Origin: a virus
IMG/VR virus record: IMGVR_UViG_3300048999_000052
Coordinates: 1-64,000 of that record
Direction: 5' to 3' (one strand)
DNA: 64,000 nucleotides
The translations under genes were made by a program, and so were the position numbers. Positions 52,560-61,628 of this stretch are shown here, in pieces. Position 1 is the stretch's first letter. Each line of letters opens with the position of its first letter. The notes beneath the pieces were generated by a model. That model had not been told where the DNA came from. It ran no database searches and saw nothing but the letters and a program-made list of their open reading frames with translations.

Positions 52560-53642
52560 ATGCACGTCCATCGGCCACCCTTCCAGTACTCCGTCTATCG
52601 CAAGCGACGGAGGACTTTGGCGTGGACGGTGCCCGGTCCGGTCAGCATCACGCTGGGGGTAGCTACCGAAACGGATGCTGCCCTTGCGTCGGGCGCCACG
52701 AAGGCCACTACCGTCACCATGTCAGTGGCGACAGAGTCGGACTCCGCGCTCGCACTTACATACGCAAGGGCAGCGACCCTGAGCCTAGCTCAGGAGACTG
52801 AGGCCGCTTACTCAGTAGTCGAGACAAAGACCGCAGGCGTTAGCGCTGCCACTGAAACCGATGCTGCGCTGGCCTTGAGTGCCACCAAGGCCCGGACGGT
52901 CACCCTGGGACTCGCCACCGAGACCGACACCGCGTACACGACTTCGGTCAGTACGGCGGCTGGGACTGTCCTTGGCCTGGCGCATGAAACTGAGGCCGCC
53001 TACACGCTCGGGCTAGCGCGTACGTTCGGGGTCGGTACGTCGGTCGAATCTGACGCTGCGTATTCAATTTCAGTGACGAAGCTCGTGAATTCCGGGGCTG
53101 AGACCGACACTGCTCACGCTCTGTCGTCAACCAAGGCGATCAGCTACACCCTCGGTACGGCGGTCGAAACCGACCAAGCCAGAGGCAACAGCGCGGCTAA
53201 GACTGAGACCTTGGGCCGAGCTCAAGAAACTGATGCGGTCTTCCCGATCACCAGCAACGGTGAGACCTCAGCTTTGCTGGGTCGAGCCCAGGAAACTGAC
53301 GCTGGCCTGAACTTGGTCGCGGTGAAGGCAGTTACCCTCGGCGTGGCTGCTGAGACCGAAGCCGCGTGGTCGCTGGGCTACCTCCGGACAATCACCCTGG
53401 ACCTAGCCCAAGAGACTGACGAGGTCTTCGGGCTGACCCACCACGCTGGAGTACGGCGCAACATCACCATCGTCGCGCTGACCGAGCCGACGAATGGCTG
53501 GTCAACCAGCGCTCCAGCCACCACCATTGTGATGACCGGCACATCACCTACTACCGCCTGGATCAGCTCTGGTCCAGAGACCGATTGGGCAACCACTGAT
53601 CCGGTCAATAACCCGTGGGTCGCTAGCGAGCCCCAGCTGTAA
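52560..53642 (+). CDS. Repeat protein with about 13 ETD repeats, 360 aa
   Basis: ATG 52560. From residue 30 about 13 copies of a roughly 20-residue unit with A-x-E-(T/S)-(D/E)-x-A then a variable part and LG (examples GVATETDAALASGATKATT; GRAQETDAVFPITSN). The regular spacing suggests a beta-solenoid or beads. The last 80 residues are a beta-type cap. Probably a fibre or tape-like virion part. Basic N-terminus (YRKRRRTLAW). Confidence 0.75.
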   Translation: MHVHRPPFQYSVYRKRRRTLAWTVPGPVSITLGVATETDAALASGATKATTVTMSVATESDSALALTYARAATLSLAQETEAAYSVVETKTAGVSAATETDAALALSATKARTVTLGLATETDTAYTTSVSTAAGTVLGLAHETEAAYTLGLARTFGVGTSVESDAAYSISVTKLVNSGAETDTAHALSSTKAISYTLGTAVETDQARGNSAAKTETLGRAQETDAVFPITSNGETSALLGRAQETDAGLNLVAVKAVTLGVAAETEAAWSLGYLRTITLDLAQETDEVFGLTHHAGVRRNITIVALTEPTNGWSTSAPATTIVMTGTSPTTAWISSGPETDWATTDPVNNPWVASEPQL

Positions 53643-53650
53643 GGAGACAG

Positions 53651-53959
53651 ATGAACATCAGGGCTGATTCCACGGAGCTGGCTACCGCCACCATCTCGGT
53701 GGACCACGACATCACCGGCAAGGTGATCCAGGTCGCACTCCCGTTGACCGGGCAGGCCACCTCGTCCTGGATCGTTGCAGATGTACTGAACACGACTCAT
53801 GTCGGCAGTAACTGGGTATCTACCTACCAGATCTTGATCGGTCCGGCCTCTGGCGATATCACGCTGGCTGCGGGAACCTACGACTGGACAGTCAAGGTGG
53901 TAGACGATCCTGAGGTCCCGGTCCGGAAGGCCGGGGTCGTAATCGTCACCGCCAACTAG
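53651..53959 (+). CDS. Virion Ig-like protein, 102 aa
   Basis: ATG follows AAGGAGACAG. ATATISVDHDITGKVIQVAL and AAGTYDWTVKVVDDPEVP give an all-beta Ig-like fold resembling small phage head-tail or decoration proteins. Similar ending VR.AG.V.VTA as others in the 41.7-54.7 kb group. Confidence 0.7.
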   Translation: MNIRADSTELATATISVDHDITGKVIQVALPLTGQATSSWIVADVLNTTHVGSNWVSTYQILIGPASGDITLAAGTYDWTVKVVDDPEVPVRKAGVVIVTAN

Positions 53960-53995
53960 ACCGAGACGGTCCGGAGCCAAGCTCTAGGAGGAGCA

Positions 53996-54088
53996 ATGAC
54001 TCGGTACTACCCCGGGATCTTGATTCTGATCCTGGTCCTCGTGATCCTCGACTTCCTAGTCGACATCGGCGTCATTAAGGTGGGCTGA
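53996..54088 (+). CDS. Membrane micro-protein, 30 aa
   Basis: ATG 53996 follows AGGAGGAGCA. MTRYYPGILILILVLVILDF plus LVDIGVIKVG: one transmembrane helix. Too short for ordinary gene callers. Coupled to the next micro-gene by a two-base gap. Confidence 0.7.
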   Translation: MTRYYPGILILILVLVILDFLVDIGVIKVG

Positions 54089-54090
54089 CC

Positions 54091-54231
54091 ATGTTGATCC
54101 TCGGCATCATCCTCGTAGTCCTCGGCGCGCTGTTGAACATCTCGCTGCTGTACATCATCGGCGCGATTCTGGCCATCGTCGGCGCAGTCCTGCTCTTCAC
54201 TGGCGGTATCGGCGGTCGTAGGCTGTACTAG
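54091..54231 (+). CDS. DUF6131-like two-helix protein, 46 aa
   Basis: ATG 54091, TAG 54229-54231. MLILGIILVVLGALLNISLL then IIGAILAIVGAVLLFTG and GRRLY: two short helices and a GRR-x-Y end, close to the DUF6131 pattern I recall from actinobacteria and their phages. Unknown function, possibly holin-like or envelope. Confidence 0.75.
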   Translation: MLILGIILVVLGALLNISLLYIIGAILAIVGAVLLFTGGIGGRRLY

Positions 54232-54265
54232 CTTTGATAGGGCGCCTGTTTGCCAAGAAGACCGG

Positions 54266-54302
54266 ACAGCCACCTGGACTCCCCCAGACCCAGGTGGCTG
54301 TT
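54266..54302 (+). terminator. Rightward terminator-like hairpin
   Basis: Eleven-base perfect stem CAGCCACCTGG (54267-54277) with CCAGGTGGCTG (54290-54300) followed by TTCTGCGTC. Separates the micro-protein pair from the terminase group, so it probably ends the tail/lysis transcript. Confidence 0.65.
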
Positions 54303-54339
54303 CTGCGTCTGGACCATGAGAGCAAGAGAAAGGACTCCC

Positions 54340-54672
54340 ATGGCTCTCCTCGCAGCGCAGTCCCCGACTGCCACCGGACTGACCCCGACGTACTCGCTCG
54401 TCTCTGCTTCGGACACGGTCCGCTACGTCAACAACCGGATGTTCCTGTTGTGCAAGAACACCTCTGGCTCGGCGAACACCGTTACTGTGGTGGTCCCTGG
54501 CTCGACCTACGGTCAGGCCAACCCGGACATCGCCGTTACCGTTCCGGCCACGACTGGTGAGAAGTGGATCGGCCCGCTGGATCGGGGCATGGTCGACACC
54601 TCTACCGGCCTGATCACGATCACCAACTCGGCGCCGGCTACTGGTGTTTCGGTTGCGGTAGTGGCGCTCTAA
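54340..54672 (+). CDS. Virion protein, 110 aa
   Basis: ATG 54340 behind AAAGGACTCCC. ALLAAQSPTATGLTPTYSLV then TVTVVVPGSTYGQANPDIAV, VTVPATTGEKWIGPLD: beta sandwich of the type found in small actinophage structural proteins. Directly before the large terminase (one-base gap). Confidence 0.7.
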   Translation: MALLAAQSPTATGLTPTYSLVSASDTVRYVNNRMFLLCKNTSGSANTVTVVVPGSTYGQANPDIAVTVPATTGEKWIGPLDRGMVDTSTGLITITNSAPATGVSVAVVAL

Positions 54673-54673
54673 C

Positions 54674-56164
54674 ATGCCCATCGTCTTGGACCGCCCGCCA
54701 AGAACCGACGACGAACTGTGGCATCTGGTTCGGGCGTTGTGGGGTCACACCATTCCGCGCGTGAAAGTGTGCCCGGAGCACAACGCCCCGTTCGAGGCCT
54801 TCTCGACGGCGTACTTCTCCAAGGAGCCGATGTCGCTGATCCACGGCTCGCGTGGTCTGTCGGGCAAATCCCGACTGCTCTCGATCCTGGGTCTGACCAA
54901 AGCTGCCGTTTTGGGCTCGGACGTCAACATCGTCGGTGGCTCGCTGAACCAGTCGAACAACATCCACGAGACCATGCGGGACGCCTGGGAGCACGAACAC
55001 GCGCCCAAGTACCTGATCAAGGACGAGTCGATGACGATCGTCCGGCTGCGCAACGGGGCCAAGATCCGCCCGCTGACGGCATCGCAGAAAACCGTCCGTG
55101 GTCCGCACCCGCCCACGCTGCTGCTGGATGAGATCGACGAAATGGACCAGGCCATCTTGGACGCGGCCCTGGGCCAGCCGATGCCGCAGAAGAACTATCT
55201 GGGTGAGACGATCCCAGCGGTGACGCTGATGTCGTCCACCTGGCAGTACCCGGACAAGACCTTCGCGACCATGTACCAGCGGTTCCAAGACGAGGACCTA
55301 CCGATCTTCTCCTGGTGCATGAAGGACACCTCGAACCCGGTGGATGGCTGGTTGGACCCAGCTTTCATCGAGCAGAAGAAGCGCGAGATCCCGGCCGAGA
55401 TGTGGCGGGTGGAGTACGAGCTGGGTGAGCCTTCGATCGGCACCCGTGCCTTCGACTCGGAGATGGTGGAGAAGACGTTCTCCGAGCCATTGCCCGAGCC
55501 GAAGAAGATCGCCAAGGACTTCGAGCAGTACATGATCCACGACTACCGGATGGACACCGACTACGTCATCGCCGCTGACTGGGCCAAGGAGCAGGACTTC
55601 ACCGTGATCACGGTCTGGTCTTGCACCAACCTGCCGATGCGGTTGTGCTACTACCTACGGCTGCGTAGGCGCCCGTACCCGGTGATGATCGAGTACTACA
55701 ACAAGCTGATGCGCAAGTACAACGCCGAGGGCATCCACGACGCCACCGGTCTAGGCAACGTGGTGGGTGACTACCTGGACACCCGGGTTCGCGGCTTCTT
55801 GATGACCGGTGCGCAGCGCGACAACATGCTGAGCGAGTACGTGGCTGCGGTGGAGAACGACAAGGTCCGCGCAGCCCGCATCCCGTCGATCTACAAGAAT
55901 CACCTCTACTGTTCGGTAGAGGCGATGTACTCCAGAGCCAAGGAGTTCCATCTCCCCGACGAAGTGTGTTCATCTGCGCTGGCCTGGAAGCTGGTCAGTC
56001 AGCGTCCACAAGCGGTGCTACCGCTGATGATCTCGGGTCAGGACGACTCGAACTGGATGCGTCGGCACGTGGATGCCAACACCAAGTCCGGGCGGAAGAC
56101 CGCCTGGGACGTCGGTGAAGTGCACAAGTTGGACAACAGGGACGAGTACTCCCTGATGGTCTGA
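54674..56164 (+). CDS. terL: Large terminase subunit, 496 aa
   Basis: ATPase: Walker A SRGLSGKSRLL near residue 59, Walker B LLLDEIDEMD near 149, motif III-like TLMSSTW. Nuclease (RNase H fold): YVIAADWAKEQDFTVI near 297 (first Asp), then HDATGLGNVVGDYLD near 357 (second Asp). Motor that cuts concatemers and pumps DNA into the procapsid; works with the portal just downstream. Assigned with good confidence by motif order. Confidence 0.93.
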   Translation: MPIVLDRPPRTDDELWHLVRALWGHTIPRVKVCPEHNAPFEAFSTAYFSKEPMSLIHGSRGLSGKSRLLSILGLTKAAVLGSDVNIVGGSLNQSNNIHETMRDAWEHEHAPKYLIKDESMTIVRLRNGAKIRPLTASQKTVRGPHPPTLLLDEIDEMDQAILDAALGQPMPQKNYLGETIPAVTLMSSTWQYPDKTFATMYQRFQDEDLPIFSWCMKDTSNPVDGWLDPAFIEQKKREIPAEMWRVEYELGEPSIGTRAFDSEMVEKTFSEPLPEPKKIAKDFEQYMIHDYRMDTDYVIAADWAKEQDFTVITVWSCTNLPMRLCYYLRLRRRPYPVMIEYYNKLMRKYNAEGIHDATGLGNVVGDYLDTRVRGFLMTGAQRDNMLSEYVAAVENDKVRAARIPSIYKNHLYCSVEAMYSRAKEFHLPDEVCSSALAWKLVSQRPQAVLPLMISGQDDSNWMRRHVDANTKSGRKTAWDVGEVHKLDNRDEYSLMV

Positions 56165-56190
56165 TGTGACAGCGTAGGGAGACTGGGTAC

Positions 56191-58197
56191 ATGGCGAGCT
56201 TCGGCGTGGATGATGTGCGGATCTGGGAGGACGTGTCTGAGCCCGTCTCCCAGAACTGGAATCCGCTCGTCGAGCGAGGCGTCACTGGCGTCAAGCGGTC
56301 AGCTGGTCTGATCGATGAGGAGTTCCTTCCGGCACTGCGCGGGCGCAAGGCCATCGAGGTCTTCCGGGAGATGTCCACCAACGACTCGATCGTTGGCGCG
56401 CTGTTGTTCGCGATCGACAAGCTGATCCGTGAGGTGGAATGGCATGTCGAGGCTCCGGACAACACCCCGGAAGGCACTGAGTGCGCGGACTTCCTGGAAA
56501 GTTGCATGGACGACATGGAGCACAGCTGGGACGACTTTGTCTCAGAGGTGATGACCATGTTGGTCTTCGGCTGGTCCTGGCACGAGATCGTCTACAAGAA
56601 GCGGATCGGTCCGTGGGAGAAGGACGGGCGGAAGAAGTCGAACTACGACGACGGGATGATCGGCTGGCGCAAGATGCCGATCCGGTCGCAGGAGACGATG
56701 CTGCGCTGGCTGTTCGACAAGAACGGTGACGTCGAGGGTCTGGTTCAGCTGGCCCCGCCGTTCTACCAGGTCACCACCATCCCGATGTCCAAGAGCCTGT
56801 TGTTCCGTACTGCACCCTCCAAGGGCAACCCGGAGGGTCGCTCGCTGCTGCGGACGGCGTACCGGTCCTGGTACTTCAAGAAGCGCCTGGAGGAGTTCGA
56901 GGGCATCGGTGTTGAGCGTGACCTGGCTGGTATGCCGGTGGCTCGGGTGCCTGCGGACTACCTGAACGCGCCCACTGGCTCGCAGAAGGCCAAGGTCGTC
57001 GACGGCTTCCGCAAGATGGTCCGGGGCGTACGCCGGGACGAGAATGAGGGCCTAGTGCTCCCGGTGATGTATGACCCGGACACCAAGCAGCCGCTGTTCG
57101 ACTTCGAATTGATGAGCTCTTCGGGAGCGCGCCAGTTCGATACCAACGCGATCATCCAGCGCTACGAGCAGCGGATCTTGATGTCGTGCCTGGCGGACTT
57201 CATTCTGGTCGGGCACGAGCAGTCCGGTTCGTACTCGATGCACACTGACAAGACCGGCATCTTCCGGGCTTCGCTGAACTCGATCACCAAGAACATCGCC
57301 GACACTCTCAACCGCAAGGCCATCCCCAAGCTGTTCGAGCTGAACGGCTGGAAGGTCCGCGAGCTGCCCAAGATCGTCGCCTCCGAGATTGACCCGCCGG
57401 ACCTGACCCAGCTCGGCCAACTGATCAGCTCCACGGCGGGGGCTGGCATGCAGTGGTTCCCGGACCCGGAGCTGGAGAAGTTCATTCGGGATATCGCTCG
57501 GCTGCCGGAGATGCCGGACGAGGTCTTGGAGATCAAGCGCCAGCAGGCCATGCAGGAGCAGGCGATGAGCCTGGCCGACAGCCAGATGCAGATGCTGGGT
57601 CTGCAGCAGAAGGCTGAGCTGACCTCGCAGGGTTACAGCCCGGAGCAGGCACAGATGATCGGTGAGACCCCGACGCCAGAGATGGCCGGCTATCAGACCG
57701 ATCAAATGATGCAGCAGCAGCAGGCTGATCTGGAGATGCAGTCGCAGTACGCGATGAAGGACGACCCGGCGGCAGCTGCTCAGCACAGCCGAGACAACGA
57801 AGCCTTCGCTCGGGACCAGAAGGGCAAGGACGCTGATCTCAAGCGTCAGCAGCAGCAGCTGGCTTTGCAGGACCAATACAAGAACAAGGACCTGGGCCGG
57901 GAGAAGGAGAAGGCCAAGCTCAACGAGCGCGGCCACAAGACCAAGGTCCAGCTGGAAGGCATGAAGGGCAAGGTCGGGGTCCAAAACGAGAAGGGCAAGT
58001 TGAGCCTGGAGGCTCAGCGGGCCAAGATCGCTGACCAGGCCGACAAGTCCAAGTTCGACCGGCAGATGGCCATGCTGAAAGAGAAGGGCAAGCAGACCCG
58101 TACTGCTGCCAGCAAGAAGCCTCTACCGGGCAAGACCGTAGCGGCAGCTAAGAAGACCGCGGCCAAGAAGACGCCGCCGAAGAAGAAGGGGCGCTGA
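56191..58197 (+). CDS. Portal protein with H1-like tail, 668 aa
   Basis: Phage portal of the SPP1/HK97-like type in length to residue about 430 (REVEWHVEAPDNTPEG, ILMSCLADFILVGHEQSGSY), placed directly after the large terminase. Residues 450-600 are Gln/Glu/Met-rich coiled helix (QQAMQEQAMSLADSQMQMLG). The last 30 residues are Lys/Ala-rich (KKPLPGKTVAAAKKTAAKKT), resembling histone H1 or HU tails. The extra tail may contact DNA inside the capsid. ATG 56191 follows GGGAGACTGGGTAC. Confidence 0.88.
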   Translation: MASFGVDDVRIWEDVSEPVSQNWNPLVERGVTGVKRSAGLIDEEFLPALRGRKAIEVFREMSTNDSIVGALLFAIDKLIREVEWHVEAPDNTPEGTECADFLESCMDDMEHSWDDFVSEVMTMLVFGWSWHEIVYKKRIGPWEKDGRKKSNYDDGMIGWRKMPIRSQETMLRWLFDKNGDVEGLVQLAPPFYQVTTIPMSKSLLFRTAPSKGNPEGRSLLRTAYRSWYFKKRLEEFEGIGVERDLAGMPVARVPADYLNAPTGSQKAKVVDGFRKMVRGVRRDENEGLVLPVMYDPDTKQPLFDFELMSSSGARQFDTNAIIQRYEQRILMSCLADFILVGHEQSGSYSMHTDKTGIFRASLNSITKNIADTLNRKAIPKLFELNGWKVRELPKIVASEIDPPDLTQLGQLISSTAGAGMQWFPDPELEKFIRDIARLPEMPDEVLEIKRQQAMQEQAMSLADSQMQMLGLQQKAELTSQGYSPEQAQMIGETPTPEMAGYQTDQMMQQQQADLEMQSQYAMKDDPAAAAQHSRDNEAFARDQKGKDADLKRQQQQLALQDQYKNKDLGREKEKAKLNERGHKTKVQLEGMKGKVGVQNEKGKLSLEAQRAKIADQADKSKFDRQMAMLKEKGKQTRTAASKKPLPGKTVAAAKKTAAKKTPPKKKGR

Positions 58198-61100
58198 TGT
58201 TCATACCGGTCTTCAAGAGTGCCGACCCGGACTTCAACTACCACGCTGCCGACCTGGCGGCGAAGCTCGTCATGGCCATGGACGAGGACGAGGCGCGGAT
58301 GTTCACCACCTGCGTCGTGGCCGACATCCTCTGGGACGACATCGAGAAGAACCAGCGCTCGCTCCAGCGCCACCTCAACTCGGTGGTGTCCAAGCGGATC
58401 CAGATGGTGGCCAAGGCAGCCGATCGGCTGGTGTCCAAGCGGGACAACAACGACTTCGGTACGGCGCTGGTGGAGATCTCCAAGGCCACCCGCAACCCCT
58501 ACGACTTCGGCTACGTTTTCAACGAGTCCGACTTCAACCGTGACCCCAGCTCCGGTCAGTTCCGGTCCAAGGTTAGGTACACGGCCTCTAGGCCGGTGCC
58601 GAACAAGGTCGCCCGGGCTACGCCGAACCTGCCCAACCCGGACAAGACCAAGCACCTGAACGCGGCTGAGAAGGCGCGCTACCAGCAGGGCTACCAGCAG
58701 ATCGCTAACTTCTTGGACACCATGCGCCAGTCCGGGCTGGCTGGCGACACGAAGACCTATGTCACCGTCCACGACACCGCTGAGAACCGGACTTACGTCA
58801 AGGAAGTCAGCGGCACCGACGTGCCCACGATTGACCCCAAAACCGAGGCATTTGTCGGGATCGAAGCACGTCCCACGTCGTTGAACGTGGGCGGCGCTAG
58901 CTTCGGCCTGGTAAGTGCTCTGGGTGGTGGAGCCCATCGAGCTGACCGGGCCGGAGCTACTGCGCAGGCAGTCGATGACAATGTTCGCTCGTTCGCCACT
59001 GACTGGACCTCGGCTGGGATGGACAACCCGTTGTCCAGCAATGCTCGGCTGTATGGCCGGGTGGAGGCTGGCTCGCGGTTCCTGGGTCAGGTCGCTCCGG
59101 CTGGTTCCAAGCTGCACATGGCTGCCACCTTCGGTGAGTTCGTCGGCCGCCAAGGACCGCAGGCTGAGCGCGTGCTGGGACCGCGCGCGCGTACCACCAT
59201 GTACCGCTACCGGGGTACGGAGAAGACCCCGGACAGCGAACTGACTGGCCCCTACAACCGGCAGCGCACCGGTGGTTACGCGATCGAGAACCTGAACCCG
59301 GAGAACCAGGCCAAGATCCGCCAACTCCAGCGCGCGGCAATCACCCGGTACAAGAATGCCCACGGCGGCAAGATCAGCACCAAGGAGGCTGAGGAGGTTC
59401 GCCAGAACGTGCTACGGCGCTCCTTCGGGGTCTCCGACAAGGACGCCCGGATGGGTGCGGAGGGTGGCAAGATCCGCGCCTTCCAGACCGCTCAGGCCTT
59501 CATGATGTCCAAGGTGCCAACCGGCAAGCTCTACGACTTGCAGCTGAAGTCTGGGCACACGCCGCCGTCCGAGGGCGTCATCATCGACAAGGACGGCAAG
59601 ATCGTCACCCAGGCGATTGGCTACGGTGACGACCACTACCTGCCCTTCAACCTGAAGAACCTGAAGGGGCTGCGCGGTGGTGAATACATCCGCACCCGGT
59701 CTGTGGGTGGTCCGACTACCGAAGACATCTACACCGGTTTGGTGTCTGGTGCGCATCGGCTCACCGTGGTCTCTCGTTCTGGCACCTTCACCATCACCTT
59801 CGACGACACTTTCCGTAGTACGCGTCGGTACAACGACAAGGCTGGTCGGATGGTGGACCGGTACGGGAAGATTCTTGATGCGATCAAGTCTGAGCAGGTA
59901 GAACGCCAGCCGCTGGATCCCACTGTCCGGGCGAAGATCGCCAACGACGTGGAGACCGAGATGGGCTGGGCGCCGGCTCGGGAACAGCGCAACGAGATCC
60001 GTCGTCGCGAAGCCGAGTACAAGGAGAACCCGTACCTCACCGATGAGGACGAGGCCCAGATCGAGCGGGTCGTTCAGCGCCACGGTGGCTCGGATGCCGA
60101 CAAGCAGCGGACCCGAGCTGAGCTACGTAACCAAGCGCTGGAGGACAAGGCTTACAACTTCCGGCTTAACGGTGACGGTTACGCAGCTGGCATCAAGGCG
60201 CTGGAGGAGCAGTTCCCGTACTACATCGCTGACGCTACCCACCGACCCACCCGTGAGGGTCGCTACGAGGGTGCTGGCGACCGGGGCTACGTGAAGCCGC
60301 GCTTCAACCGGCCCAGCGAAGCCCTGGAGGGCTACTTCGACCCCTCGATCAGCGGTGAGGGCACCTTCTCCAACCCTCGGGGCGAGAAGACCGGCAAGAA
60401 CCGCGCTGACCGGATGGACTACCAGAACTCCCGGGGACGACTGACTCGGGTGGATGCTACCGAGCGGGCTCCGGGTGAGAAGGAAGCTGAGCCGGCGGTG
60501 GCTCGTCCGCCAGCTGACACGGTGGCTGCTCCCACTCCGGCCGAAGTAATGGCGGATCGGATTGAGACTGCTGCGGCCCGGCAGAGCCTGACTGATCGTG
60601 CCGTTGAGCTGCAGCAGGCAGTAGCAGCCCGGACGGTTGCTGCCGGTGGAGACCCTGGTCCGCTGAAGGACTTCATCAGCCTGAGCCCGGAGGAGTTCCG
60701 GAACTGGTACGCCTCACCGGCCAACCAGGACACCTTCCACCGCCAGGTCGAGGCCACCATCCGACCGAACATGGACCGGCTGGGAGTCAAGGACCAGCTG
60801 ACCAACTACGGAGCAGCGCGCGGGTTGGCAGGCGGGGAGAAGTTCAACCGGGCCAATCACATGGCTACCGTGCCGGATCAGCCCTACACCTTCGAGGGTG
60901 CGCCCTACATGCGTGGCGGCAATCTGGACAAGAAGGAGCGCGAGCTGCAGCGGATCGCGGCTCGGACCAAGGTGCCGGACTTCGGCTCGCTGGCGGACAT
61001 GGAACACGACGATGACTTCAAGGAAGCGCTGCGTTCGGCTCAGAAGCTTCGGGTGATCTCTGACCAGCTGGCGCAATACCCGCCGGATGAGAACGGCAGC

Positions 61101-61628
61101 CGTAACTCCTACCTGATGGCACTGGCTCAGAATGATGAGACGGTGGCGGCGATGTCGCCAGAGGAGAAGCGACTGCTGACCGAGCCCGGTCGAGTCGACC
61201 AGATGGTCGAGGACGTCAACCGGGCCTGGGCACTGCGCAAGCTGATCGGTCCGAAGACCACCCTGACCACCAGTACCGGACGGCTGGAACCTACCGGGCA
61301 GACCATCGCTACACCGCCGCAGACTCCGGTGCAGCGAGCCGAAGCCTCGGTAGTGACGCCAGCCTCGAACCGAAGGGCTGCTCGAAGCTACCGCGAGGCA
61401 TTGTCGACCTACGCTCAGCGGATTGCCGATATCAACCCGCAGGCAGCCGACGCACTCAACGACGTCGCCAGCCAGTTCGACATTGCCCAGCACACGCCCG
61501 AGGCCAGCGTGCAGAGCGAGTTCAACGCTGCTCAGGCAGCATTGATGGACCTGACCACTGACTTCCCGCAGTTCAAGAAGGGGATCGAGGAGGACATCAT
61601 GCGCCGCCTGCATGAGGACAACCGGTGA
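58197..61628 (+). CDS. Large virion-type protein of unknown function, 1143 aa
   Basis: ATG 58197 overlaps the portal stop and its stop overlaps the MuF gene. Located between portal and MuF, so probably a head- or injection-related protein. No signal or TM helix. Contains a NRDPSSGQFRSKV linker (residue about 112), a central beta-rich part near 540 (TVVSRSGTFTITFDDTFRST) and mostly helical remainder. No peptidase, nuclease or transferase motif seen. May be an internal head protein or ejected factor. Confidence 0.8.
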   Translation: MFIPVFKSADPDFNYHAADLAAKLVMAMDEDEARMFTTCVVADILWDDIEKNQRSLQRHLNSVVSKRIQMVAKAADRLVSKRDNNDFGTALVEISKATRNPYDFGYVFNESDFNRDPSSGQFRSKVRYTASRPVPNKVARATPNLPNPDKTKHLNAAEKARYQQGYQQIANFLDTMRQSGLAGDTKTYVTVHDTAENRTYVKEVSGTDVPTIDPKTEAFVGIEARPTSLNVGGASFGLVSALGGGAHRADRAGATAQAVDDNVRSFATDWTSAGMDNPLSSNARLYGRVEAGSRFLGQVAPAGSKLHMAATFGEFVGRQGPQAERVLGPRARTTMYRYRGTEKTPDSELTGPYNRQRTGGYAIENLNPENQAKIRQLQRAAITRYKNAHGGKISTKEAEEVRQNVLRRSFGVSDKDARMGAEGGKIRAFQTAQAFMMSKVPTGKLYDLQLKSGHTPPSEGVIIDKDGKIVTQAIGYGDDHYLPFNLKNLKGLRGGEYIRTRSVGGPTTEDIYTGLVSGAHRLTVVSRSGTFTITFDDTFRSTRRYNDKAGRMVDRYGKILDAIKSEQVERQPLDPTVRAKIANDVETEMGWAPAREQRNEIRRREAEYKENPYLTDEDEAQIERVVQRHGGSDADKQRTRAELRNQALEDKAYNFRLNGDGYAAGIKALEEQFPYYIADATHRPTREGRYEGAGDRGYVKPRFNRPSEALEGYFDPSISGEGTFSNPRGEKTGKNRADRMDYQNSRGRLTRVDATERAPGEKEAEPAVARPPADTVAAPTPAEVMADRIETAAARQSLTDRAVELQQAVAARTVAAGGDPGPLKDFISLSPEEFRNWYASPANQDTFHRQVEATIRPNMDRLGVKDQLTNYGAARGLAGGEKFNRANHMATVPDQPYTFEGAPYMRGGNLDKKERELQRIAARTKVPDFGSLADMEHDDDFKEALRSAQKLRVISDQLAQYPPDENGSRNSYLMALAQNDETVAAMSPEEKRLLTEPGRVDQMVEDVNRAWALRKLIGPKTTLTTSTGRLEPTGQTIATPPQTPVQRAEASVVTPASNRRAARSYREALSTYAQRIADINPQAADALNDVASQFDIAQHTPEASVQSEFNAAQAALMDLTTDFPQFKKGIEEDIMRRLHEDNR

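Noticed and set aside
52560-53642. CRISPR or DNA-level tandem repeat
   Set aside because: Repeats are at protein level, with divergent DNA; no direct-repeat/spacer array is present anywhere in the window.
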